A DNA stretch of 64,000 nt from Silene latifolia. Taxonomy: Eukaryota > Streptophyta > Magnoliopsida > Caryophyllales > Caryophyllaceae. The DNA lies in contig NC_133526.1 of NCBI RefSeq assembly GCF_048544455.1, positions 3,364,001-3,428,000 of the forward strand, in the 5' to 3' direction. Positions 11,301 to 29,600 of the stretch are shown here, piece by piece; the stretch's first letter is position 1, and every line of letters begins with the position of its first letter. Below the pieces are notes generated by a model. It saw nothing but the letters and a program-made list of their open reading frames with translations. It was not told where the DNA came from and searched no databases. Both the position numbers and the translations under genes were made by a program.

Positions 11301-13050
11301 CACCATTTTCGAATAATTACTTCACACCTGCTAAAGGAGGTTCATGGATCGGGTTATTCGGGTGGGGTCAAGTCGAGTTTAGATTTTAGATTGTTCAGAT
11401 TTGTAAGAATTCGGATTATTTCGGTTTTCGGTTATTTCAGGTGAATTGATTTAATTTCAAGTTATATGAGGATAATGATTAGTATACAATAATAAACAAT
11501 CGGGCTGGGTTGAATAGGATCTGTCACTTCGGATTTCGAGCTATATCTGGGTCCTCAATTCAGGTGCGGGGCGGTTCAGTTTTGCCAGGTCAATTACTCG
11601 GTGATGGATGATTGAGTTGGATTAGGTTGCGAGACGGGTTATTACAACCTCATGATCTTGCAAGATCGAGTTAGGTTTAACTGCCCTGCATCATGTTCAC
11701 AGTTCACTACATCTTTAATCTATTGGAGAAGGATTTGAGATTTGACATATATTCGATTTTTGAGCTAATTATGATTTTCGCTTGATACATATTGTGTTGT
11801 CTAAATGACAAGTTGTTTTCTCAATTAATGTACATTGATCGTATATCTCATCAATTTTGGTTCTTTAATTTTGGTGTGTCGTTGAATGAAGATCAATAAA
11901 CACGTCAATATATCCAGCTCTTTTGCAGAAGTTAAGTTGAGTGTCGCTTGATCGAGTACACAACATGTAAGCCCGAATCATTGCAGTTCGTCAGGTAGAG
12001 ATTTGGTGTAGCACAACTAGATCTAACCCTGCTACATTGTATTAGTTATGTTATTTGTACATAAAACTAATAAGTCTAAAGACCTGAGTGATCGGATCTG
12101 AATCCGAACAAACTCAATTTGACAAAACCAAGAACGTTGCAAACTGAAGTCGATCTGACCAGATCCATTGATGACCCGTAAGGCCGTACCCCCAATACCC
12201 AATGATCAATGATCCGAACCTGAAATCAACCCACCCCACCCCAACCCAACTCGAACCCAACATTTGATATTACCCCAAACCCAATTGTCACTAGATTGAC
12301 TTACATACAATTCGTCTCCTCAACTATAAATTACCTCAATCGCAGGTATTTAAAAACAAACAGAAAAATTGTTCTTCATTTATAATTAACCTACATTGTT
12401 TTTCACCCAATAACTTATTTTCCACTCTTTTAAACAACGTAATTAAAAATATGAGTCGGTTTTATTGAAGAATACCCAAAAACCATAGAAAACAATGGTA
12501 AACAAAACGCGTAGACATGTAATACCAACATTTGAGTTGTGAGATGATCCACCTAACAACAACCCACCTTTTTTCCCATTCACACAATCTGCCAAATCCC
12601 CATTTTATATTCTTCCCTTTATCTACTCTAATATCTTTCCTTCCACATACTTAGCACCCTTTAACCCCATACTTTATGTAACTAATCCCACATAAAACAC
12701 CTTCTAATCTTCTATTACCCATTTTCCTCCTAATTATACCAAAATTCTTAACCAAAAATATACTTAAAATATACTCGTAAGTCGTAACCGTTGGTAAAAT
12801 CGTTATTAACCGTAAATATCTTATACAGTTTTACCGTTTTACCATAATAATATTACGTAAAACCGTTTTTCTCAGGAATTTGTGCCAATATAAACCACTT
12901 CTAATACAAGTTCTACATTAACACGTATGTAAAACCGTTCTTAACCAAAACATACAAAAATACTCAATATCTCCGTATATCTTTAGACTTTAGGTAAAGA
13001 GGTTCAAGTTCGAACACCTGCCTAAAACCGTCTTACCCGATAATTTATGC
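8346..13050. other. AT-rich intergenic region
   Basis: No convincing gene. The 76-codon ORF at 8647-8877 has no recognisable domain. The region contains the MITE at 9767-10115, GAGCTCG-rich decayed repeats (10200-10560), and GGGTT/ACCCA-rich decayed repeat sequence at about 11335-11660 with opposite-strand counterpart sequence at 12080-12290. This is ordinary plant spacer. Confidence 0.6.
9767..10115. mobile_element. MITE with CTGTTTGGTAAAC terminal inverted repeats
   Basis: Inverted termini CTGTTTGGTAAAC at 9771-9783 and its complement at 10101-10113 bound a non-coding AT-rich element of about 350 bp. Flanks TTGTTTTA (9759-9766) and TGGTTTTA (10116-10123) may be an imperfect 8-bp duplication, which would suggest hAT, but the termini also resemble Tourist MITEs. 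Superfamily is uncertain. Confidence 0.7.
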
Positions 13051-13448
13051 CATTATAAAACCACACCCACTTCCCTCGCCTCTCTTTTTTTTCTTCTTCC
13101 TCTTTTCCTCTTTCTCCCTCACTTTCTCTCTCCTCAACAACCAAACCAACTTTTCTTCGTCGGCGTTTGCTTTTTCGCCGACGCCGGCGACTCACCGGAA
13201 AATTCCTCTCTCTTTAAAAACCGTTTCGTTTTTTTCGCAAATCTCCTCTCTCTTCAATCACGAAACGTTTCGGATTGTTGCGAATTTTCGAGTGATTTCG
13301 TCGAATTTGGTGATAATTCAGTAGAATGTGGGTGATGTTAATGTCGATCGTGATCTAGGGTTTCGTAATTTTCGCCTAATTGTTTGATTTTGTAGTTCAA
13401 ATTTTTTTTTTCGTCTAACCGAATTTGGTGAAGAATCTTCGGAATGAG
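13040..13448 (+). promoter_or_regulatory. Core promoter and 5' UTR of the JMJ gene, with a uORF
   Basis: A TATA-like ATTATAAAA lies at 13052-13060. A CT-rich leader (13078-13140) typical of constitutively expressed plant genes follows. The leader contains an upstream ORF of 10 codons at 13326-13358 (stop TAG). A second upstream ATG at 13444 overlaps the main start. The transcription start is inferred, not seen. Confidence 0.5.
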
Positions 13449-20365
<6,917 letters not shown>

Positions 20366-20730
20366 TGATGATCCGGCTTCTGGAAATTTATCGGGAGGTC
20401 TGACATACTAACTTCGTTTTTTGCAAATGGTGGTTTTAACGTGACTGAAAATACAGAAATCTGATCTCGGAAGCAGCTGAGGAATTAACCATTACTAGAG
20501 GAGTTAACCATTCTTTGTGCACCGGAGAACCTTGGTGCATTTGGGGAAGGTAGAAATTGTGTTAGTCAATTTTTTAATTTTTTTTTTTCTCTTTTTAGCC
20601 AATGAAGGTCGGGGCATATATCCTCGATCTTCATAGTTTAGTTGCTCAAATTAGCCTGCTGCTTCCTTTGGTATTGGGGTTGTCATTCTTTTTGTAGCTA
20701 CAGGTGATTTGTAAGTTTTTTGTTTACATA

Positions 20731-20736
20731 AATAAA
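20731..20736 (+). terminator. Candidate polyadenylation signal of the JMJ gene
   Basis: AATAAA about 365 bp after the stop codon, downstream of T-rich sequence. Plant signals are loose, so the site is tentative. Confidence 0.4.
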
Positions 20737-20842
20737 CCGCAGAGAGTAGTCAATCAATTGAATTTCTGTTTGTTTCGGGCTCATGTGAACTGATGTGATA
20801 ACATATCGCAACACCAATCTTACTGGCTTATATTTATACACA

Positions 20843-21035
20843 AATTCTCATTGAAGACATGACATATCCGTCACAAGCTGAAGACGGATACCATTTTACC
20901 TCACAATGTACCCACTTTTTCTCTCTCTGCAACACTATTCATGTGGTCCCCTTTCTCCACTAACCCATTTTATTACCATTTTATCTCACAAAATATCCGT
21001 CACAAATGGTAACCCGTCACAAGCAAGACCAATTG
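20843..21035. mobile_element. MITE-like repeat (TCTCATTGAAGAC family)
   Basis: Begins with TCTCATTGAAGAC and ends with the complement of a GTCTTGCTTGTGACGGG-type terminus. ATCCGTCAC segments occur at both ends. A related copy, with a nested insertion, lies at 58438-59222. Non-coding. Confidence 0.55.
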
Positions 21036-21039
21036 ATAT

Positions 21040-23140
21040 TTATAAGGGTTAGAACTAGAACTGGTTCAAGACATCGGTTTAATCTTTCCTGGGTTCGTCT
21101 TAGAACATGTGCTAATATATCCATCATTGTATTTGTACCCTTTGACTTTAATTGTTGATTTGGGCCGATCATTGTGTCTAGTCGACCGAGCTTCTTTGCA
21201 GGTGCTATTGAGTTGGGCTAGCAAGTAATCGATGTATTTTGCAGATTCTAATCAGTCTTATTGGTTTTCAGTTGCAAAATAAAAAAAATAAAAAAAAAAT
21301 AATCAGTGTTCTTGAGTAAATTTTAAGTCAAAGGGTACAAATACAATCATTCAAATTCATCAATCTCATGCAAATAATCCACTTAAAACCATCCATTTTA
21401 TATTTTACCGAATCACCGGACCTGCCAAACTTTTTTTATTAGCATATTATTTTGACGTAAGAAATACGCCCTTTGTCCTAGTCATTTATTTACTCTTTTT
21501 ATTCTTCGTGAGTAGTATTATAATTAAAGGCTAACAAATGATTGAGACGAAAAATTACATTAATTTAATTATAATTTTACACTATTTTGTTGATGTAAAA
21601 TTGAGGCCAACTCACGTGACCACAGTTCTCAATAACACCACAAAACGCATAATGTATGCAATTGTCTTGTTGTAAAAGTCAATATTCTTGTAAGCACAAT
21701 ACTAATATCATTGGAAGAAATATATGGAACAATTTCTTCAAGGTTCCCTAATGTCGGGGGAAAAGTCTTTGCTTAGACTCTACTTTGGTATAATAAGTAG
21801 AAATTAAGTTACTACTTTCTTATTTTGGAACAATTGTACAAATTTGTTTTTTTATTGCAATTTTAATTTCTTAATTTTCTTTTTTTGGTGTTGACCTTGA
21901 GTATTCCCTAATGAGTAATGACATCTGAAGTAATTTTTTTCGGAGTACTGAAAGCAATTTAATGGAGATACCCCTTCCAAATTTGCCTTTTTCATTCACA
22001 AAAGTCAATAATCGAAGCTCGGACTACTTGTTTTAGAGATGAGAGCTCTTAACAGCGCAGACCAACCAACTTTGGCACTTTAATCCCTTAATGAGATGCT
22101 TAAAATGCTATCTACTCCGACAAAAGAGAGAGATTCATTTCGACTGTTCAATATTCTCTTTAAGTACCTACCTATAAATTGCAGGATTAACGTTTCGAAC
22201 TTACATGGCCTTTTTAAAAAAAAATAAAAAAAAAATGTTAGCAGTTACTAGCATTTAAAAAAACATGGCCTTTTTAAAAAAATAAAATAAAAGGAGCTGA
22301 AAAAGGCTCTATCTTAATTTTGACGGAATTTGAATCTTGATCATAAACAACCTGCTTGTTTGTGACCTTATCATCTATGATGCACGTTAGAAAATGCGAT
22401 TCAAAAATAATAAGCCATGCATGAGAATAAAACAAATTAAAAGGTTGGGAGTACAAGTTTAGGTAAATCGGAGTATTAATGGGAGATTCCATATCACAAA
22501 ACTCGAAATATTTAGCGTTGATTATTATGTAACAAATCCTACCTTATTCCTTGAGAAATTAACTACTCTTTTGTACCCACAAAATTTGGGATGCTTCTAC
22601 CACGGATCATCTCTTTGGAACACTACAAATCTACCGTATAATATGCAACATTTATTACCATTATTCCTCACACATTTTGAGCTATGCTATTTTTCTTATA
22701 CCGAGGAGTAGTTGACCTTCACAAATTTTATATTTTTTATACTCTTTTAATTACGGAGTAAGACGGTCTCATATCATTGGATAATCTTTTTTTTTATATA
22801 AAAACACTCAATTTTTAATAGTAATAAATAAATGATTTTCTTATACAAAAGGACTATCTTATGTATGAGGTTGCCTCATTTTAAACTTTGTGATTTTTAT
22901 ATAATGAGAGTATTAGGAGAATTCCCTTTGATTTGTGTCAAGTAATTAGTAACATTATCAAAGATTTATTTTGCCATAATTCAAAACTCGAACGGGATGA
23001 TCATTGTTTTTTTTCTAATTTAAATGAAAATTCAACGATAAATATTACATTCCTGCAGAATGAAAATCGATTAATTATTTCATTTTTCCTAATGTTTGTT
23101 ACTTCATTCATTTCATAATATAAGGTTATTTATAATAAAT
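21040..23140. other. AT-rich spacer
   Basis: No gene recognised. It contains poly(A)/poly(T) tracts, a directly repeated acatggcctttttaaaaa segment (about 22204 and 22263) and a decayed inverted-repeat remnant near 22758-22880. Short ORFs here lack domains. Confidence 0.5.
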
Positions 23141-23142
23141 AC

Positions 23143-23382
23143 AAGAAATAAGGATATTAACCAAGTGGTGTTAGTCCAGTGGTAGCTGGGTTAAACCTTG
23201 AAGTTTGCAGAAATGCAGGAGTTGAGAGGTCCCAGGTTCGACTACCAGCTGTGGCGATGATCACTTGGCCACTGCAGCCCCCGAAGGGGGTGACTTACAT
23301 GGTCCATGTGGTGGTGCGGGAATGCATGGGCCCGGGGGGACTCAACCCCCTCGTCATCAAAAAAAAAGAAATAAGGATATTA
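23143..23382 (+). mobile_element. Full-length tRNA-derived SINE with 17-bp target duplications
   Basis: The body at 23160-23365 has a pol III A-box-like TGGTAGCTGGG near 23180 and a B-box GGTTCGACTACC near 23235, then a tRNA-unrelated part and a short A-rich tail. It is flanked by the perfect 17-bp repeat AAGAAATAAGGATATTA (23143-23159 and 23366-23382), the signature of LINE-mediated retroposition. A second copy lies at 46058-46248. Confidence 0.92.
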
Positions 23383-23499
23383 GTTGATGCCAATTAATTT
23401 TTCGTAATAAAATAAAATAAATATATTTGACTACTTATTGGAAGATCAGTTTTTCGTACCATTTTATTTGTATTTCGTACACTTTTGTTTTTTTATTAG

Positions 23500-24340
23500 G
23501 TAATAAAACTAAATTGATCCTCTAAGGTAGGACCAACCTATCTCATCCTTTCGAATGATAGAGGTAAGTTGAAGCCACCGGCTTTCAAACTCCCTCGAAA
23601 GAGTTGAACATGAATGTCCAATCGAAGCTATAAAGTCGGCAACTTTGTTGGCTTCACGAAAGCAATGGTTAATTATCACTTCATCAAAGAACTGAATATC
23701 TAATTTTACATCCTTGATAATATTAGATATTAGATATTAGAAATTTCCCAAGTATTACGGATTGAGTTGATAACACATAAATTATCAACTTCTACAATTA
23801 ACTTCGAGATTCCTAAGAATTTAGCTCCTAAAATGCCTTCTTTTAAAGCGAGAGCTTCAGCAACAAGAATACTATTAGATCCGCACTTTTTTTCTCCTAG
23901 AAAAACGACTTTACCATTCTGATCTCTTATAGAAATATAGAATATCCTAGAGCAGCTTTATTACCATCTATTTTTGATCCGTCAAAATTTAACTTTAGAA
24001 ACTCCGTTTTAGGTTTCTCCCACCAAATTTCTTTCTTACTAGTAGTATTTCTAACTGACACGTCTTTATCAGGATTGTTAAGATCCTTATATCTAGTCTT
24101 ATTTCAAATCTTGATGCTATTATTACATCAAAGGATAAGTTTACTGATATTAAAATGAACATCATTAAAAATAATGTCATTTCTATGGAACCATGCATTC
24201 CACCAAATAAACACAATCTTAATGAAATCGGCTTTTGAAATTAAAATTTTAAGTTGATTAAGTTTCTCTATAAAGCTCTGACTCGCATAATTATCGTATA
24301 TTGCCAAAAAATTGTTAAAGCTAATGTACACCTTTTGTTG
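23500..24340 (-). pseudogene. Relic RNase H domain of a LINE-type element (or RVT_3 protein)
   Basis: Read on the minus strand, a broken frame gives I-W-W-N-A-W-F-H-R-N-D, typical of the end of the LINE zf-RVT region. After it come K-L-N-F-D-G-S, a D-Q-N-G-K-V-V strand, A-E-A-L-A-L-K-E-G, V-E-V-D-N and a final H-C-F-R-E-A-N-K-V-A-D-F-I-A. This is the order of a plant RVT_3-type RNase H. Stops and shifts near 23740, 23960 and 24080 make it non-functional. It is either a remnant of a non-LTR retrotransposon or of a stand-alone RNase H gene; the upstream zf-RVT-like piece favours the former. Confidence 0.75.
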
Positions 24341-24816
24341 TTGATTGTGAGATAGTAATTTCGTACTTATTTACATAATAATTAATATACCCATTTTATC
24401 TTTAATCATGATTTGTACCTATTTTATTACCTTTAATACCACTTTTTTTTTTTAAATTGTAAAACTGTCTCTCAATAAGTTTATTAAGAGACAGTCTCTC
24501 AGGAGACCTACTCACCTAAATGATATTGTGGAATGGAGGCAGTTGCAAACTAGTAAGTTTATTATTATAAATACAGGATATTTCGTAATATTTATTGATC
24601 ATCTTAACACTAGGCTAAGATACTTTCGGTCCCATAATAATTGATTTGAGTTTTATAGTGCCTAAGGACAGAAATTGTCAGTATCTTCTATTTGTGCTCC
24701 GTGTTGAACGCTGCACACAAACCCTTGTCAGCTTGTGTTTTAATTTCGTCGTCGCATTTGCGTGATTAGAGGTTTATTTAAACAACAATTCTCTTATAGA
24801 ACGATAAAGGTCGTGC

Positions 24817-25485
24817 TTTTTTACATACGAATTTTACTCTTTCACATACGCATTTTACAATTATACCCTTATCATTTTTTCCTCCCTCACCCAATTGATG
24901 TTTTTTCATCTCCTTTCCTTTCACCTCCCTCCGACAACCCAATCCGTCCAATCATACTCCGGTCGACGCCGTGCTCCACCCGACCATGATCCGACGTAAG
25001 TGTAAGAGTGCAAGATTTAACAACCCATTTACTGCCCCACTTATGATATGCGACTGATATTACTTCTTGTATTATTGCCCCACTAATCAATCTTCACTAC
25101 TAACCAATCCTCACTGGATCATTTGGCCACTCATATTTTGTCAAATAAATCGGCAATCGTCAGGGTTCGCACTAATTAAAACTCTATAACCTTTACTTCT
25201 TGGTTTTTTCCAACTATAAACCCTAATTGATAAACTATCCATTAATTTTAGGAATTGATAATCCTAATAATTTCAACAAAACAAATTAATAATCGCTAAA
25301 CAACTAAATTATTTCACTCATTGGAGAATTATAATCCACTTTTAAGTTTTTAGAGCAATTAAATTCGATTCTAGGGGAAAATGTACATATAAAACACTTA
25401 ATTTGTTTAGGTTAGAAAAAAGGGTATGGTATGGAAAGTTAATGAAAAAATGTATGTGAAAGAGTAAAATTCGTATGTGAAAAAA
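24817..25485. mobile_element. Inverted-repeat element, about 670 bp
   Basis: Arms at 24817-24850 and 25452-25485 are complementary over about 32 bases (core ACATACGAATTTTACTCTTT). The interior is moderately GC-richer near 24900-25000 and has no convincing gene. No clear target duplication was found, so the class (Mutator-like or other) is undecided. Confidence 0.6.
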
Positions 25486-25499
25486 TAATTCCGTATAGG

Positions 25500-26450
25500 G
25501 ACCAGTTTTGAGTGAATAGTAACCAATTTTTCATTCCTGGTTATAAAAAGTGGTCACTATTTACCTAAAAGTAATACTTGTTTATCAAAAAGTGATATTT
25601 TTTTCTTTGTACCACAACTTTACCGAAGAATTTGTGTAATTTAAAACTTAATCAAGAACATGCACGCATTTACGAGCAAAAATGCTTCTCGTTTCTTTTG
25701 AGGGTAAAAATGCTTCTCTTTTCTCTTTGTTTTTAGGGTAGACCGTCCGGTTTACTTTGTATTTGAACCGACCGGTAGGTAGGGTTACTAAAATGGTAAA
25801 ATTCTTCCTCATGTAATTTAACATTGCTGCATTCACAGACACAATATATCTTGTTGAAATAGAATTAACCCGTAACAATTAATCTAAGTGCTCATATAGA
25901 TGATAATCAAACTATTTATAAATTTGGAATATTACGATCAATTAAGCTTAAAATTACTACTCTCAACCCGACTTAATTAGAAATATATTAAACACACATT
26001 CATAAAATTACTCTAATAGGAGTCACTCAAAAAATATATACTTCATATAAATCATGTAAAATAGTTTGACTTGTAGAATTAATGGACCAAATGTCCAAGA
26101 CACACGTACATATTCTACCTCCAAAAACAAAAAGAAAGACCTTAAAGCATAAAGAAAAAAGATATGGTAAAACTTAAAATTGGACCAAACAAAAACCTCT
26201 TTAGTCTTTATCAAACAATTTACACACAAATTCACCAACTTTTAATTATCCCATTTCTTTTATGCAAGTTACCCCCACGTCCAAAAAAGCAACCAAGTCT
26301 CATTTGAGACGGTCATATCTTAAAACAGGCTTAAATAACACCTGCTGTATAAATAAGATAATTTTTTTTTAACTCTAGTGCATTATACTTTTGTCTTATC
26401 ATCTTATTTAATTTTTTTAAGTTTAAAATTGATATATCCGTTTTAAACAA
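25500..26450. other. Spacer upstream of the KANADI gene
   Basis: AT-rich, no gene recognised. It presumably includes the KANADI promoter and 5' leader (26450-26678 is CT-rich with CTCACTCACTCAC repeats). No TATA element could be assigned with confidence. Confidence 0.5.
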
Positions 26451-26678
26451 GAATTTGTGTTACTTCACTCTCATTTATACCCTTTTCAACCCTCCTTCAT
26501 CAAATGTCATTTTCTCACATATATACTTCACACCATTCACTTATTCCTTCAATCAAATCATTCACTCTCACTCACTCACTCACATACATCTTATAATTCT
26601 CACCATTCTTTTTTTTGGGATAATATTTTAACAAAATTGATAGATTTTGAGGAGATTTAATTAGTTGAATAATCATAC

Positions 26679-29600
26679 ATGGAGTTATTCCCAGCACAAC
26701 CAGATTTATCCCTTCAAATAAGCCCACCAACCGTGAAAAAACCCGTCTCATTGGTGCCGGACATTGACACATCATTCTGGAGACGGGTATCTGAAAATGA
26801 CCCGACCAAACCCCAACTACTAGAATCCACCAATTTACTTCTTTACCACCAGTTGTTGCAACGTCACCACGTTACAACAACTGGTGGTATAAATGGGCCG
26901 GACCCACAACTACAGTTTCTCCGGCCCATTAAAGGAATCCCCGTGTACCAAAACCCTCCGACATTGGTACACAGCAACGGTGTAGGAAGAGTCGCACCCA
27001 ACAGTACATCCCAATATCGTCACCATCAAGGGATGGTGAGATCGCGGTTTCTTTCTAGGTTTCCGGCTAAACGAAGCATGCGGGCCCCACGTATGAGGTG
27101 GACGTCAACTCTTCATGCTCGTTTTGTTCATGCTGTTGAGCTCTTGGGTGGTCATGAAAGTACGACACTTACCTTCTATGTCTATATAAGGTTTTGATTA
27201 TCCTCATATTATTCCGTCCTAATAATTTGTTTATCCGATTAAAATACTCTTACGTGGTAAACAAATGATCGGGATGGAACGACAGATGAGGTATTATTTT
27301 GATTATTTGTGTAATTAAATTAAATATATTTTTGTGTATATATAGGGGCGACACCAAAGTCGGTACTTGAGCTCATGGATGTCAAAGATCTTACTTTAGC
27401 TCATGTCAAGTCACATTTACAGGTAATTAATTTATTTAAAACCGTCAAGAAACCATCTTAATCAATAGCTTAAGCTGATGGTTGAAGAAACCATGATCAA
27501 TTTTATATTCTAACGAAAATCTAATGATTTCGTTGATTCTAGGGTTTTGTTTTGTTTCGATTTTTATGTGGATCTAATAAGAAGATCGATGTTCGAAGTA
27601 GTGATGCATTTTCCCAATTCAATAATGTTTTTACAATTTCAGTCATTTGTTTACGTTTTATTTTTAAACTTGCGTTTTATTTCCCTTGGTAAAAAGAATT
27701 AAACATAAAGAATTGATCGAGGGTAGAAAGTATGGAAATAAAACGTAAACAAATGACTCACATTGTAAATTTTCTCGGGAAAATGCAACAAAAATTCATA
27801 GAGTCTCTCTCTGTCTCGTCCTAGAGATTGACAGAAGATTGATGGAATAATAGAGAGGAAGTACAGAAACACCATCATTTCTCAATCATACATTATGTTC
27901 CTTCTCGATTTTTTTTTATTACACAAATTCTGGAATACCCCGATCTATTTTTATAAAAAATTCATTCATTTATTCTTAATAAATAAATTATTTTTTTTAA
28001 TAAAAATGGGACAGTCCCACAAAGTAAGATCGTCTCACACAAGAATTATTGATCTTATTTTTTCATTCTAACCTTAGGTTTGTTCTCTTAACCATAGTTA
28101 CTTTTATCCACGTACACATATAATGTACCACTTTCTCGTAAGATCGTCTTATATATGTCTTGTCTGTTATTCATCACTTATCGGCTAACTTTCACTGTTT
28201 ATGTTTTAGTTATGTTTGTAGGGAACGCAATGTCGCGGCTCATCGTTTAGCACGGCGGGCCATGACACTGGCTTAGGAATATTTCTTATCAGTTGCCAAA
28301 AAAAAAAAAAAAAAATCTTGTCTATTTTCCTCAAAAAACGATTATCCTACTGTGTGTGACAATCAATTTATATAAATAACATTTATGTATTGATACATAG
28401 ATCTTACTCTTTATTTTGTCCTTACTGTTCTTAGTCGCTGTATTTATAATGGCGACTGAGAACAGTCGCCTTATATGATCGCCTTTGTCCTTATTTGTTG
28501 TAGTGAGAATACCTCATGGTAGTCGCACAAATTTATATTGCAACTTTCGAATATTTTGAGAATAATCGAAAACTATATCCATTGATAATCAAGTTAAAAT
28601 ACTGTGAAAGTATTTTTGCTCCTTTAAAAATTTAGTAAATTTGACATTTCATTTTTTTGTTATCTTTTGCAGATGTATAGAACAGTAAAGACAACCGATA
28701 GACCAACGACTTCTCTAGGTACGCGTAAGTTCCATTGTCGGTGCTATAAGAAATTAAAATGGTCTAATAATATAAGTTTAACTAACTATTAATCACATAT
28801 TTAAAAATTGAAGAATATGAGATCATACTTAATTAATACTCCCTCCAGTTCACTAAAATTACAACGTTGGTTAAATATATATGAATATATGTGACTACTT
28901 AACAATGTAAAACGTTGACCGACTCTAAGGACCCATCCATAACCCACAAATACGATACGAGAATTTGAAAAACGAATTATTTTGGTTTAGATGGGAGGTA
29001 GTATGTGGCTCTGTCACTAACTATAATTATATCTATAAGCTATGATTTAAATTTTGATAAATTAATTGTTTGGTGGTCAGGGCAAGGAGATAGATATAAA
29101 AATGGCACGTCAGGGGATACATCAGACGATGTACATGCAAATGCAAGTATGCAAAGTGGTACAAGTTCGAATCTCCCATCTCCCCAGCGAGACAGATTAT
29201 CTTCAAATTATGTACATCAAGATAAAGATTATTATCGTGGTGGACTTTGGAGCAATCCTTCAAGGTTAATTATCTTTACTAATTACTACTCGTATCTAAA
29301 TTCTAAATCGATCAATTTATTACTAATGTTCCCTCTGAGTATATTTTTTTTTACTATATATAGTATTGTATTTAATTTCAATATACACGTTGATTTAAGG
29401 ACAATAATTTCTAGACCTAGTTTAGAAACTCTACAAGAGAATGTTAATTTACCTAGCGTACTTTTGCACCCACCGATACATGTCCTCTTAATAAGTCTTA
29501 AATATATTTTGAAGAAACCCAAAATTCCACATGTGAGGGTTGTCCCACATTGATAAAAGAGGAGAAGAATTACTCCCTTTATCGCCAATTGGTTTTAGAG

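Noticed and set aside
23176-23250. Stand-alone tRNA gene
   Set aside because: Pol III boxes are present but the sequence cannot form a complete cloverleaf and continues into a SINE body with target duplications.
23179-23397. 72-codon ORF over the SINE (and a similar one at 46059-46283)
   Set aside because: The frames overlie the tRNA-derived SINE and end in its A tail; the repeat explains the similarity.
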